From: Leifsonia poae
GTDB taxonomy: Bacteria > Actinomycetota > Actinomycetes > Actinomycetales > Microbacteriaceae
NCBI RefSeq assembly: GCF_027921845.1
Contig: NZ_BSEN01000010.1
Coordinates: 33,923-97,922, forward strand
Length of the DNA: 64,000 bases
Reading direction: 5' to 3'
How positions within the stretch are numbered: the first letter of the stretch is position 1; each line of letters starts with the position of its first letter. The notes below the pieces were generated by a model, which saw only the letters and a list, made by a program, of their open reading frames with translations, did no database searches and was not told the origin of the DNA. The position numbers and the translations under genes are program-made. Shown here one piece after another: positions 49,549-57,341 of the stretch.

Positions 49549-50010
49549 TCAGCGGGCGCCGGCGAGTGCTTCGGTGGCGGCGGCCGAGAGGTCGACGCGG
49601 GAGCCGATGATGCGCACGGCGCTGCGGAGCGCCTCGACCTCGTCGTCGCCGAGGTCGGCGAAGAGCGGCACGAGCGCGGCCGAGAGCTGATCGCGCCAGG
49701 CCTTGAGCGCGGCGGCGCCCTTGGGCGTGATCGCGATCTGCCAGGCCCGTGCGTCATCGGTGTCGGCGATGCGCTTGACCCATTCCGCCTCGACGAGGTT
49801 GCGGACGATCTTGGTCATCGTCGGCTGCGACACTCTGCTGTTCGCGGCGAGTTCGCCGAGGCGCATGGCGCCGGAGGTCTGCAGCACGCTCAGCGTGCGC
49901 CAGGTGGCGGGCGACTCGGTGTTGCCGGTGACCCGCGCGGCGAGGCGCGCGAGGCGATGGCTGGCGACCACCAGGTCGCCGAGGATCTCATGGAGTTCGT
50001 TGTCGGGCAT
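49549..50010 (-). CDS. MarR family transcriptional regulator
   Basis: 153-aa winged-helix repressor: N-terminal dimer helix, recognition region SRVSQPTMTKIVRNLVEAEW (residues ~58-77) and wing DTDDARAWQIAITPKG. First gene of a MarR-MFS operon. ATG 50010 is 6 nt after a perfect TATAAT, so the mRNA is leaderless. The dyad around GCTAGC (50027-50032) in the divergent promoter region is a candidate autoregulatory site. Confidence 0.92.
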   Translation of the reverse strand: MPDNELHEILGDLVVASHRLARLAARVTGNTESPATWRTLSVLQTSGAMRLGELAANSRVSQPTMTKIVRNLVEAEWVKRIADTDDARAWQIAITPKGAAALKAWRDQLSAALVPLFADLGDDEVEALRSAVRIIGSRVDLSAAATEALAGAR

Positions 50011-50016
50011 GCATCA

Positions 50017-50034
50017 ATTATATATAGCTAGCCT
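50017..50034 (-). promoter_or_regulatory. marR promoter: consensus TATAAT and ATAGCTAGCCTAT dyad
   Basis: TATAAT (50017-50022, minus strand) ends 6 nt before ATG 50010. Directly upstream, GCTAGC (50027-50032) lies in the dyad ATAGC-TA-GCcTAT, a plausible MarR site covering the promoter. Confidence 0.6.
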
Positions 50035-50100
50035 ATGCAAATCAAGCAGTCGTTCGTATTCTTGTTTGCGATATTTCTCATTCGATGCTTTACTACACGG

Positions 50101-51600
50101 ATGCGCCGCCCGACTGAGCACGAGACCGTCGTCCGCCTCGCAGAACTCGAAGACGGGCCGGCCTATCACACCGGCCTCAAGCGCCGCCATATCCAGATGA
50201 TCGCGGTGGGAGGGGCGATCGGAACGGGCCTCTTCCTCGGGGCCGGCGGGCGCCTGGCCTCCGCCGGGCCGAGCCTGCTCGTCGTCTACGCGGTGTGCGG
50301 GGTCTTCGCGTTCTTCATCCTGCGGGCGCTCGGCGAGCTCGTGCTGCACCGGCCCGACTCCGGCTCGTTCGTCTCGTACGCCCGCGAGTTCTACGGGGAG
50401 AAGCTCGCCTTCGTCACCGGGTGGATGTACTGGATCTACTGGGCGATGGTCGCGATCGTCGACGTCACCGCCATCGCCCTCTACTTCTCGTTCTTCGGCC
50501 GCTACGTCCCCTTCTTCTCCGTCGTGCCGCAATGGGCGTTCGCCCTGTTCGCACTGGTCGCCGTGCTGCTGCTGAACCTGCTGCCCGTCGTCGTCTTCGG
50601 GGAGCTCGAGTTCTGGTTCTCCGCCATCAAGGTCGGCGCCCTCGTCGTGTTCCTGGTGATCGGCATCCTGTTCGTGGTCCTCGGCACCCCGGTCGCCGGC
50701 CACTCCCCCGGTTTCTCGCTGATCGGCGACAACGGCGGGGTGTTCCCCAATGGAGTGCTGCCGACGGTGCTGGTGGTGCAGGGGGTCGTCTTCGCCTACG
50801 GCGCGATCGAGCTCGTCGGCACCGCGGCCGGTGAGACCGCCGACCCCCGCAAGACGCTGCCGCGAGCGATCAACACGGTCATCCTGCGCATCGGCATCTT
50901 CTACGTCGGCTCGGTGCTGCTGCTGTCGCTGCTGCTCCCGTTCGACGCGTACACCGCCGGCGAGAGTCCGTTCGTCACCGTCTTCGCCTCGATCGGGGTG
51001 GAGGGAGCCGACACGATCATGAACCTGGTCGTGCTCACGGCCGCCCTCTCCTCGCTGAACGCCGGGCTCTACTCGACCGGGCGCATCGCGCGGTCGCTGG
51101 CGCTGCGCGGAGCCGCACCCGCCTTCACCGCCCGGCTCAGCCGGTCCGGGGTCCCGTACGGCGGAATCGGGGTGACCGCCGCGGTCGCGCTCCTCGGAGT
51201 CGGACTCAACGCGGTCGTACCGGCCGAGGCCTTCGAGATCGGCATCAACCTGACCGCGATCGGAACGCTCACCACCTGGTCGGTCATCGTGCTCTGCCAG
51301 CTGCGGCTCCGGCGCAGCTCCGACCGGGGCGAGCTCCCCCGGTCGGCGTTCCGGATGCCCGGCGCGCCCTTCACGAGCTACCTCACGCTCGCCTTCCTGG
51401 TCGGCGTCGGAGTGCTCATCCTGTTCGACTACCCGAACGGGACCCTGACCTTCGGGGCGGCGATCGTCGTCGTCGTTCCGAGCCTGATCGCCGGGTGGTA
51501 CGCGGTGCGCGGGCGGGTGCGTCGGCTGCAGGCGCTTCGCGCGGAGCGGGCGGAGCGGGCGGAGGAGTCCGACTACTCCGGCAGCGCAGCGAGCACGTAG
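50101..51600 (+). CDS. APC family amino acid permease (AnsP/GabP-like)
   Basis: 499 aa from ATG 50101, about 12 helices. [20 protein letters not shown] (residues ~24-43) is the hallmark of the amino acid transporter (AAT) branch that includes GabP, AnsP, CycA. Family landmarks continue with [20 protein letters not shown] and [13 protein letters not shown]. The frame stays open to an ATG at 50035, but the extra 22 residues are unlike the family. Divergent from marR. It overlaps the convergent methyltransferase gene by 28 bp at the 3' ends. Confidence 0.9.
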   Translation: MRRPTEHETVVRLAELEDGPAYHTGLKRRHIQMIAVGGAIGTGLFLGAGGRLASAGPSLLVVYAVCGVFAFFILRALGELVLHRPDSGSFVSYAREFYGEKLAFVTGWMYWIYWAMVAIVDVTAIALYFSFFGRYVPFFSVVPQWAFALFALVAVLLLNLLPVVVFGELEFWFSAIKVGALVVFLVIGILFVVLGTPVAGHSPGFSLIGDNGGVFPNGVLPTVLVVQGVVFAYGAIELVGTAAGETADPRKTLPRAINTVILRIGIFYVGSVLLLSLLLPFDAYTAGESPFVTVFASIGVEGADTIMNLVVLTAALSSLNAGLYSTGRIARSLALRGAAPAFTARLSRSGVPYGGIGVTAAVALLGVGLNAVVPAEAFEIGINLTAIGTLTTWSVIVLCQLRLRRSSDRGELPRSAFRMPGAPFTSYLTLAFLVGVGVLILFDYPNGTLTFGAAIVVVVPSLIAGWYAVRGRVRRLQALRAERAERAEESDYSGSAAST

Positions 51601-52220
51601 GCCTGCGGCACCTTCTCGGGGGCGCGTGGCGCTCGCTCGAGCCACACGGTCTCGACCAGACCGGCCTCCGCCAGCAGCATCCGGATGCGCGCCGGCGACT
51701 GACGGTACGCGTCCAGCGCGATGTCGTGCCCGTACGCCTTCGTCAGGTGCACGACGTCGTCACCCACCTGGAAGGCGAGCAGCAGGAGGCCGCCCGGGCG
51801 GAGCACGCGGGCGAACTCGGCGAACAGCTCGCCCTGACGCTCGGGCGGTGTGTGGATGACCGAGTACCAGGCGACGGCGCCGGCGAGCTCGTCGCCGCCG
51901 AGCGGAAGCGCCGCCATGCTGCCGACCTCGAAGCGCAGACCAGGGTGGCTGCTGCGCGCCACGTCGATCATGCCGGGCGACAGGTCGATCCCGAAGGCAT
52001 CGAGCCCCAGCTCGACGAGCTGCGCGGTGACGCGGCCGGGGCCGCAGCCCAGATCGGCGACAGCGCCTCCACCGGCGGCCAGCACCTCTTCGGCGAACGC
52101 CGAGAGCATCGCCCGGTCCAGGGGCTTGCTCGCGAGCTCGTCGCGCAGGAGCGCGGCGTAGTCGGACGCCACAGTGTCGTAGGCGAGACGGGTGGCGGCG
52201 ACATCGGCGTGCTCGGACAT
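51573..52220 (-). CDS. Class I SAM-dependent methyltransferase
   Basis: 215-aa Rossmann methyltransferase. Motif [12 protein letters not shown] (around residues 54-64), post-[10 protein letters not shown], and motif [16 protein letters not shown] are clear. Substrate unknown. ATG 52220 is 7 nt after TAGGCT, so leaderless. The last 28 bp overlap the tail of the convergent permease gene. Confidence 0.88.
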   Translation of the reverse strand: MSEHADVAATRLAYDTVASDYAALLRDELASKPLDRAMLSAFAEEVLAAGGGAVADLGCGPGRVTAQLVELGLDAFGIDLSPGMIDVARSSHPGLRFEVGSMAALPLGGDELAGAVAWYSVIHTPPERQGELFAEFARVLRPGGLLLLAFQVGDDVVHLTKAYGHDIALDAYRQSPARIRMLLAEAGLVETVWLERAPRAPEKVPQAYVLAALPE

Positions 52221-52227
52221 GTGACCG

Positions 52228-52233
52228 AGCCTA
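52228..52233 (-). promoter_or_regulatory. -10 box of a leaderless transcript (methyltransferase)
   Basis: TAGGCT on the minus strand, 7 nt before ATG 52220. Confidence 0.55.
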
Positions 52234-52258
52234 GAGGCGGGGGGCGACAGAACGCACG

Positions 52259-52287
52259 AGTGCCCCCGGTTACCGGCCGGGGGCACT
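52259..52287 (-). terminator. Perfect 11-bp hairpin after the 47-aa ORF
   Basis: AGTGCCCCCGG (52259-52269) and CCGGGGGCACT (52277-52287), loop 7 nt, 16 bp beyond the small ORF's stop. Because the methyltransferase promoter lies on its far side, the hairpin most likely ends minus-strand transcription coming from the small ORF. Confidence 0.6.
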
Positions 52288-52303
52288 GTCGTGAGGATGG
52301 AGG

Positions 52304-52447
52304 CTACCGCAGGTTCGGCCCGAAGTGGGCGACGCTGCGGTAGAGATCCGGCGGGTGCGCGGCGCGCGCCCTGGCCTCACCGGAGAAGACGGCGACAGCG
52401 AGCTGTCGCCAGTATGCGGCGTAGTCACGCCAGTGATGGGTATTCAT
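52304..52447 (-). CDS. Candidate small protein (47 aa)
   Basis: ATG 52447, sequence opening MNTHHWRDYAAYWRQLAVAV and ending FGPNLR: an aromatic/basic amphipathic stretch followed by a polar tail; no similarity recognised. AGAAAGAA precedes the start as a weak ribosome site. The main support is a strong terminator-like hairpin 16 bp past the stop and an otherwise empty interval of about 500 bp between the methyltransferase and rplL. Confidence 0.4.
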   Translation of the reverse strand: MNTHHWRDYAAYWRQLAVAVFSGEARARAAHPPDLYRSVAHFGPNLR

Positions 52448-52592
52448 CGTGGTTCTTTCTGGATGTGCGTCCTTGCACACCGGCTGCACGCGAGTGATGA
52501 CTCGCACGCAGGCGCGATCGGACGCGGGATGACCGCCCACCGGTCGGTGGACGGAGTCGGGCATCCGCGTCGTCGACGTCTCTTAACGCACA

Positions 52593-52626
52593 GAGGGCGT
52601 CGCCCCGTTGCGGGGGCGACGCCCTC
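52593..52626 (-). terminator. Strong hairpin downstream of rplL
   Basis: GAGGGCGTCGCCCC (52593-52606) and GGGGCGACGCCCTC (52613-52626), perfect 14-bp stem, loop GTTGCG; second terminator of the rplJL operon. No T-run directly after it. Confidence 0.7.
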
Positions 52627-52702
52627 ACAACGCGGAATGCTTCGGTTAGGAAGGAGTCCGCGTCGCGCTATGCGTCAGGCGATGTCACCTGCGGCAGAAA
52701 GA

Positions 52703-52715
52703 GCCCCGATGGGGC
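52703..52715 (-). terminator. Small intrinsic terminator directly after rplL
   Basis: On the minus strand GCCCC-ATC-GGGGC is followed by TCTTTCT, 5 bp after the rplL stop. Confidence 0.6.
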
Positions 52716-52720
52716 ACTGA

Positions 52721-53110
52721 CTACTTGAGGGTGACGGTGGCGCCAGCCTCTTCGAGCTGAGCCTTCGCCTTCTCGGCGGTCTCCTTGTTGGCGCCCTCGA
52801 GCACGTTGCTCGGTGCACCGTCAACGAGGGCCTTGGCCTCACCGAGGCCGAGGCTGGTGAGGGCACGCACCTCCTTGATGACCTGGATCTTCTTCTCACC
52901 GGCCGACTCGAGGACGACGTCGAAGGAATCCTTCTCCTCGACCTCTTCGGCAGCGGCGCCAGCGCCACCGGCAGCCGGGGCGGCAACGGCGACGGGGGCG
53001 GCGGCGGTGACCTCGAAGGTCTCCTCGAACTTCTTCACGAACTCGCTCAGCTCGATGAGCGTGAGCTCCTTGAACGCGTCGAGCAGCTCGTCAGTCGACA
53101 GCTTTGCCAT
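52721..53110 (-). CDS. rplL: 50S ribosomal protein L7/L12
   Basis: 129-aa stalk protein that recruits translation factors. N-terminal dimerisation domain ([20 protein letters not shown]), Ala/Pro/Gly hinge at about residues 36-55, and the conserved C-terminal domain [20 protein letters not shown] with [11 protein letters not shown]. Ribosome site CTAAGGAG. Second gene of the rplJ-rplL operon. Confidence 0.98.
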   Translation of the reverse strand: MAKLSTDELLDAFKELTLIELSEFVKKFEETFEVTAAAPVAVAAPAAGGAGAAAEEVEEKDSFDVVLESAGEKKIQVIKEVRALTSLGLGEAKALVDGAPSNVLEGANKETAEKAKAQLEEAGATVTLK

Positions 53111-53169
53111 GATTTTCTCCTTAGTGTTTTCGTGTACTCAACCGCGTGGCAGTCATCCCGGGGGATGGA

Positions 53170-53685
53170 CTACGCAGCGGACTCCTGCTTCTCACGCAGC
53201 GCGTCGACCGTGCGAACGGCCTGCGACAGCGGTGCGTTGAACAGATATGCGGCTCCGAACAGCGAGGCCTTGAAGGCACCGGCGAGCTTCGCCAGCAGAA
53301 CTTCACGAGACTCGAGGTCGGCGAGCTTGCCTACCTCTTCTGCGGTCAGCGGGTTACCGTCGAAGTAACCACCCTTGACCACCAGGAGAGGGTTTGCCTT
53401 GGTGAAGTCACGCAGCGACTTCGCGACGGCGACGGGGTCGCCGCTCACGAATGCGATCGCGGACGGGCCGACGAGCTCGTCATCGAACGACGAGATCCCC
53501 GCGTTGTTCGCGGCGATCTTGGTCAGCGTGTTCTTCACCACGGCGTACGTAGCGTGCTCACTGATCGAAGTGCGCAGCTGCTTGAGCTGAGCGACAGTGA
53601 GACCGCGGTACTCGGTCAGCAGAACGGCCGTCGAGGTCTTGAAGAGATCTTCAAGCTCGGCAACCGTGGCTTCCTTGTTCGCCAT
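53170..53685 (-). CDS. rplJ: 50S ribosomal protein L10
   Basis: 171-aa protein that anchors the L7/L12 stalk. The N-terminal rRNA-binding part ([44 protein letters not shown]) is standard; the C-terminal helix that binds L12 dimers is intact ([20 protein letters not shown]). ATG 53685 has AGAGGAG upstream. Expression is likely controlled through the structured leader at 53686-53896. Confidence 0.97.
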   Translation of the reverse strand: MANKEATVAELEDLFKTSTAVLLTEYRGLTVAQLKQLRTSISEHATYAVVKNTLTKIAANNAGISSFDDELVGPSAIAFVSGDPVAVAKSLRDFTKANPLLVVKGGYFDGNPLTAEEVGKLADLESREVLLAKLAGAFKASLFGAAYLFNAPLSQAVRTVDALREKQESAA

Positions 53686-53896
53686 GGCCTACTCCTCTAT
53701 GTTTGCGTCGCACACCGCGGAGGCGATGTGCGCCTCGACCACCGGGCAAGAAAAAAGCTCCGGCGCAAGGGCACGGAGCTGGCGACGCAGACAGGGCCTG
53801 CGAGACTTACTTCATACACCTGCGCGGGCCCCCACGTGAGTGGAACTTCGATCGTGCACTTGCGCGCACGACGACCAGCGGTCTTTGGCTCCGTAC
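53686..53896 (-). ncRNA. L10 leader of the rplJ-rplL mRNA with attenuator
   Basis: About 200-nt untranslated leader. It ends with AGCTCCG (53774-53780 on the minus strand) pairing with CGGAGCT (53756-53762), followed at once by six T residues, an attenuator-type terminator, and a second small hairpin AGGCG/CGCCT (53721-53735) before the ribosome site. This matches the known autoregulatory L10 leader, where L10-L12 binding controls expression. Confidence 0.75.
53756..53780 (-). terminator. Attenuator hairpin in the rplJ leader
   Basis: 7-bp stem with 11-nt loop followed by TTTTTT on the minus strand, about 70 bp before the rplJ ATG. Confidence 0.8.
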
Positions 53897-53926
53897 AGAC
53901 TACGGGATGCCCGCGCCCTCGCGCAA
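53897..53926 (-). promoter_or_regulatory. rplJ-rplL promoter
   Basis: Minus strand -35 TTGCGC (53921-53926), 18-bp spacer, -10 TAGTCT (53897-53902). It lies just past the stop of the upstream hydrolase gene. Confidence 0.6.
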
Positions 53927-53941
53927 ATCCCGGCGGCCGCG

Positions 53942-54718
53942 TCAGCGGTGCGCGGCCAGGAAGGCGGCGATGTCGCCGGCGAAGTGCGGATGGAGCGGGA
54001 TGCCGCCGTGCGCGCGGTCGCGGTAGACGATGTGCGTCGCGCGCGGCAGCCGCCTGGCCGTCTCGCGGCCCAGGTCGGCCGGATAGAAAATGTCGCGGCC
54101 GCCCGAGATCACGAGGGTCGGAGCGGCGACGCGACCGAGTCGGCCGAAGACGTCGTACTCGTCTTCGGCTCGGACCAGCGCGACGAGGCTCTCGGCGTCC
54201 TCGGGCGCGAGCGCCAGCCGAGCGACCATCCGGATCACGGGATCGAGGTGGCTCGAGTTCATCGTGGCGCTCGCGAGTTCCGCCGTGGCCCGACGATCCC
54301 CCGCCTCGAGGAGCGCCGCATACCGACGCTGCACGGCTCGGCCCCGCCCGCTCAGCCGCGCCGCGCCGGCGGCGACGACCAGCGTCGACACCAACTCCGG
54401 ATGATCGACCGCGAGCTGCAGGGCGACGCTCGCGCCCGTCGACAGGCCCATCACCGCGACGGGCCCGTCGAAGCGGCGCCGGATGTGCCGGGCGTAGACC
54501 TCGGCGACCTCCGCCATGTCGAACGAGAACGGAAGGTAGGCGGGCCGGCCGACCGCTTCGACCCGCATGACGCGAGCGGGACCGCGAACGATCACCCGCT
54601 CGATCAGCAGATCGGCGCCGCGCGGATTGGCGACCTCGGCGGGAAGCGCCCTGATGAAGAGCAGCGGCGGCGAATCCACGCGCCCGTACGACGCGGTCGC
54701 GAGGATGTCCGGGATCAC
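53942..54718 (-). CDS. Alpha/beta hydrolase encoded with a two-component system
   Basis: 258-aa serine hydrolase: nucleophile Ser93 in MGLSTGAS, Asp in ISGGRDIFYP and His near the C terminus in RAHGGIPLHPHF. The usual HG oxyanion motif near the N terminus is replaced by LLFIRALPAE. Start GTG 54718 overlaps the histidine kinase stop by 4 bp, so it is translated with the sensor genes. Substrate unknown; it might act on the signal molecule. Confidence 0.83.
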   Translation of the reverse strand: MIPDILATASYGRVDSPPLLFIRALPAEVANPRGADLLIERVIVRGPARVMRVEAVGRPAYLPFSFDMAEVAEVYARHIRRRFDGPVAVMGLSTGASVALQLAVDHPELVSTLVVAAGAARLSGRGRAVQRRYAALLEAGDRRATAELASATMNSSHLDPVIRMVARLALAPEDAESLVALVRAEDEYDVFGRLGRVAAPTLVISGGRDIFYPADLGRETARRLPRATHIVYRDRAHGGIPLHPHFAGDIAAFLAAHR

Positions 54719-56409
54719 GGCAGGCGGTCGCCCGTCGTCTCCGGCTCCATCGACTCAGGAGCCTCCGCGTCCGCTGCATCCGCAGCGGTCGCGGCATCCG
54801 CGGCATCCGCGGCATCCGCAGCAGTCGCGGCATCCGCGTCGGTCGCGGCATCCGTGGCTTTCGGCGCCGGGGCGGGGCCGTCGATCGGCAGCGACACGGT
54901 GAACACCGTCTCTCCCGGCTCGCTCACCACCGAGACCTCGCCGCCGTGCGCCTCGACGACGGCGTGCACGATCGCGAGGCCGAGACCCGTCGATCCTGTG
55001 GCACGGTTGCGCGAGCCGTCCCCGCGGGCGAACCGCTCGAAGAGCGTCGCCTGCAGGTCTTCCGGGATCCCCGGACCGTTGTCGGTCACCGTGATCAGCG
55101 CGCGTCCGGCGTCGCGGTCCTCGGCGAGCGCGGCGACGACGCGGGTGCCCTCCGGGGTGTGGACGCGGGCGTTCGCCAGCAGATTGACGACGACCTGCTG
55201 CAACCGTGCACGGTCTCCGATGATCTCCACGGGCTCGTCGGGCAGCGAGATCGACCAGTTGTGGTCGGGACCGGCCGCGTGGGCGTCGCCGAGCGCGTCG
55301 ATCAGGAGCATCGACAGGTCGACGGGATCCCGGTCGAGCTCGCGGCCCTCGTCGAGCCGCGCAAGCAGCAGCAGATCCTCGACCAGCGATGTCATGCGCG
55401 TCGCCTCGGACTCGATGCGCCCGAGCGAGCGGGTCACGTCGGTCGGCAGCTCGTGCGGGGAGCGGCGGGTGAGCTCGGCGTATCCACGAATCGACGCGAG
55501 CGGCGTGCGCAGTTCGTGGCTGGCGTCCGCCACGAACTGGCGGACCTTCTGCTCGCTCGCCTGGCGGGCGGTGAGGGCGGAGGCGACGTGGCCGAGCATC
55601 CGGTTCAGTGCGGAGCCGACCTTGCCGACCTCGGTGTGGGGGTCGGTGTCGGCCTCGGGCACGCGCACCGAGAGCGCGACGTCGCCGCGGTCGAGCGGCA
55701 TCTCGGCGACCGCCTGCGCGGTGGCGGTGACGCGGTCGAGCGGACGCATCGCCAGTCGCACGATGAAGCTGGCCAGGAGGAACGCGAAGATCAGCCCGGC
55801 GAGGGTGACGAGCGCGATCACCAGCGTCAGCTGGCTGACCGTGGCGTTCACCTCGCTGAGCGGCAGCCCGATGATCACCGAGTCGCCGTTGGTGAGCTCG
55901 GCGGCGGCCACGCGGTAGTCGCCGAGCGTCGAACCCAGATTGACCGTGCGCGGCTGGCGATCGGCCGGGATCGTGAGCAGGTCGTGGGTCACGATCGGGA
56001 CGACCTGCGGGGCGGCCGGGGTGGACGGCGCGGTCGTCGGGCGGTCGCGCAGGATGACCGGGTACAGCAGCATCTGGCCGCTGCGCACCACGCCGAAGGT
56101 CCCGACCGGCTGGCCGGGGGTGTTCACGATGCGCACCACGTCGGGCCCGGTCGGCGAGTCGCCGTAGACCTGGTCGGCCGCGTGCTGGCCGCGATCGACG
56201 GCGCTGGTGAGCTGCCCGTCGAGGCGGTCCATCAGGTACCCCTGCAGAGCGAAGACGCTCACCGTGCCGATCGCGGCGCCCAGCACAGCGAGCATCGCGA
56301 CCACGACGAGCACGACCCGGCTGCGCAGCGTCCACGACCGGAAACGGCGGAGCCGTTCGAATCGCGCGCGCATCGAGGTGCCGCCGTTCGACGGGACGGC
56401 ACTCGTCAC
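54715..56409 (-). CDS. Sensor histidine kinase with Ala/Asp-repeat tail
   Basis: 564-aa membrane kinase. TM1 ~30-55, an extracytoplasmic domain ~60-190, TM2 ~192-220, HAMP ~222-285, phospho-acceptor His298 in DASHELRTPLASIRGYAEL, and HATPase_c with NLLANARVH, DNGPGIPE and GSTGLGLAI. The last ~40 residues are a low-complexity tail of ATDAD/AADA repeats. GTG 56409 overlaps the response regulator stop by 4 bp; MRARFERL 12 codons in is an alternative start. Probably senses envelope state and controls the divergent ABC pair. Confidence 0.92.
   Translation of the reverse strand: MTSAVPSNGGTSMRARFERLRRFRSWTLRSRVVLVVVAMLAVLGAAIGTVSVFALQGYLMDRLDGQLTSAVDRGQHAADQVYGDSPTGPDVVRIVNTPGQPVGTFGVVRSGQMLLYPVILRDRPTTAPSTPAAPQVVPIVTHDLLTIPADRQPRTVNLGSTLGDYRVAAAELTNGDSVIIGLPLSEVNATVSQLTLVIALVTLAGLIFAFLLASFIVRLAMRPLDRVTATAQAVAEMPLDRGDVALSVRVPEADTDPHTEVGKVGSALNRMLGHVASALTARQASEQKVRQFVADASHELRTPLASIRGYAELTRRSPHELPTDVTRSLGRIESEATRMTSLVEDLLLLARLDEGRELDRDPVDLSMLLIDALGDAHAAGPDHNWSISLPDEPVEIIGDRARLQQVVVNLLANARVHTPEGTRVVAALAEDRDAGRALITVTDNGPGIPEDLQATLFERFARGDGSRNRATGSTGLGLAIVHAVVEAHGGEVSVVSEPGETVFTVSLPIDGPAPAPKATDAATDADAATAADAADAADAATAADAADAEAPESMEPETTGDRLP
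54769..54856. repeat. 9-bp GCGGCATCC-type coding repeat
   Basis: Imperfect tandem copies of GCGGCATCC/GCAGCGGTC encode the Asp-Ala tail of the histidine kinase; a candidate site for slippage-based length variation. Confidence 0.7.
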
Positions 56410-57164
56410 GTCGCCGCCTTGACCATGTACCCGGCTCCGCGCACGGTGTGGATCATCGGCGTACGACCGGAGTCGATCTTCTTGCGCAGGTAGGAGATGT
56501 ACAGCTCCACGACGCTCGACGAGCCGCCGAAGTCGTAGCTCCACACCCGGTCGAGGATCTGCGTCTTGCTCAGCACGCGACGCGGGTTGCGCATCAGGAA
56601 GCGCAGCAGCTCGAACTCGGTGGCGGTGAGCTGGATGGGATCGCCGTCGCGGTGCACCTCGTAGCTGTCCTCGTCGAGCACGAGGTCGCCGACGATGAGC
56701 ACGGGATCGTTCTGGTCGGCGACGGCGGCGCGCGACCGGCGCAGCAGTCCGCGGAGGCGTGCGACCAGCTCCTCGAGGCTGAACGGCTTGGTGACGTAGT
56801 CGTCGCCCCCGGCGGTCAGCCCGGCGATGCGGTCGTCGAGCGAGTCCTTGGCCGTGAGGAAGAGCACGGGCGCCTCGTTGCCGTCCGCGCGCATCCGGGA
56901 CAGCACCTGCAGGCCGTCGATGTCGGGGAGCATGATGTCCAGAACGACCACGTCCGGCTTGAACTCGCGCGAGATGGCGAGAGCCTGCTGTCCGTTCGAC
57001 GCGGTCTTCACCTCCCAGTCCTCGTAGTGCAGGGCCATCGACAACAGGTCGGTGAGGGTGGCCTCGTCGTCGACGACGAGCACGCGGATGGAGCTGCCAT
57101 CCGCCCGCCGGAGGAGGCTTCGGGTCTGGCTGGGGGCGGCGCCGGTGGCAGCGCGGGAGTTCAT
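56406..57164 (-). CDS. OmpR-family response regulator
   Basis: 252-aa DNA-binding partner of the kinase. The receiver domain has acidic VVDDEA, phospho-acceptor Asp76 in VVLDIMLPDIDG, Thr in LTAKDS and Lys in YVTKPFS. The C-terminal winged helix shows TATEFELLRFLMRNPRRVLS and VELYISYLRKKI. ATG 57164 has AAAGGTGA upstream; an earlier in-frame ATG at 57179 lacks one. It is divergent from the ABC permease gene, with phased TTCACA repeats between them. Confidence 0.93.
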   Translation of the reverse strand: MNSRAATGAAPSQTRSLLRRADGSSIRVLVVDDEATLTDLLSMALHYEDWEVKTASNGQQALAISREFKPDVVVLDIMLPDIDGLQVLSRMRADGNEAPVLFLTAKDSLDDRIAGLTAGGDDYVTKPFSLEELVARLRGLLRRSRAAVADQNDPVLIVGDLVLDEDSYEVHRDGDPIQLTATEFELLRFLMRNPRRVLSKTQILDRVWSYDFGGSSSVVELYISYLRKKIDSGRTPMIHTVRGAGYMVKAAT

Positions 57165-57341
57165 GGTCACCTTTCCCATTATCGCGAGCGGTCTCCGCAC
57201 GCACTATGAGCAACCTATGTGAAGTCTGTGAACCCGGTCCGCACCGGCACAGCGAAACCATAGCTTCGGCACAGTGCGCCCATAACGCCTGTGCTTAACG
57301 TCGCCCCGAACCCTTCGAATCCGAGAGAAAACGGAAGCCAC

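Noticed and set aside
50035-50100. 22-codon upstream extension of the AnsP/GabP-like permease
   Set aside because: Hydrophobic and unlike the family N terminus; overlaps the marR promoter region. Kept only as an alternative start.
54769-54856. Tandem GCATCC units considered as an intergenic minisatellite
   Set aside because: They are in frame within the histidine kinase C terminus.
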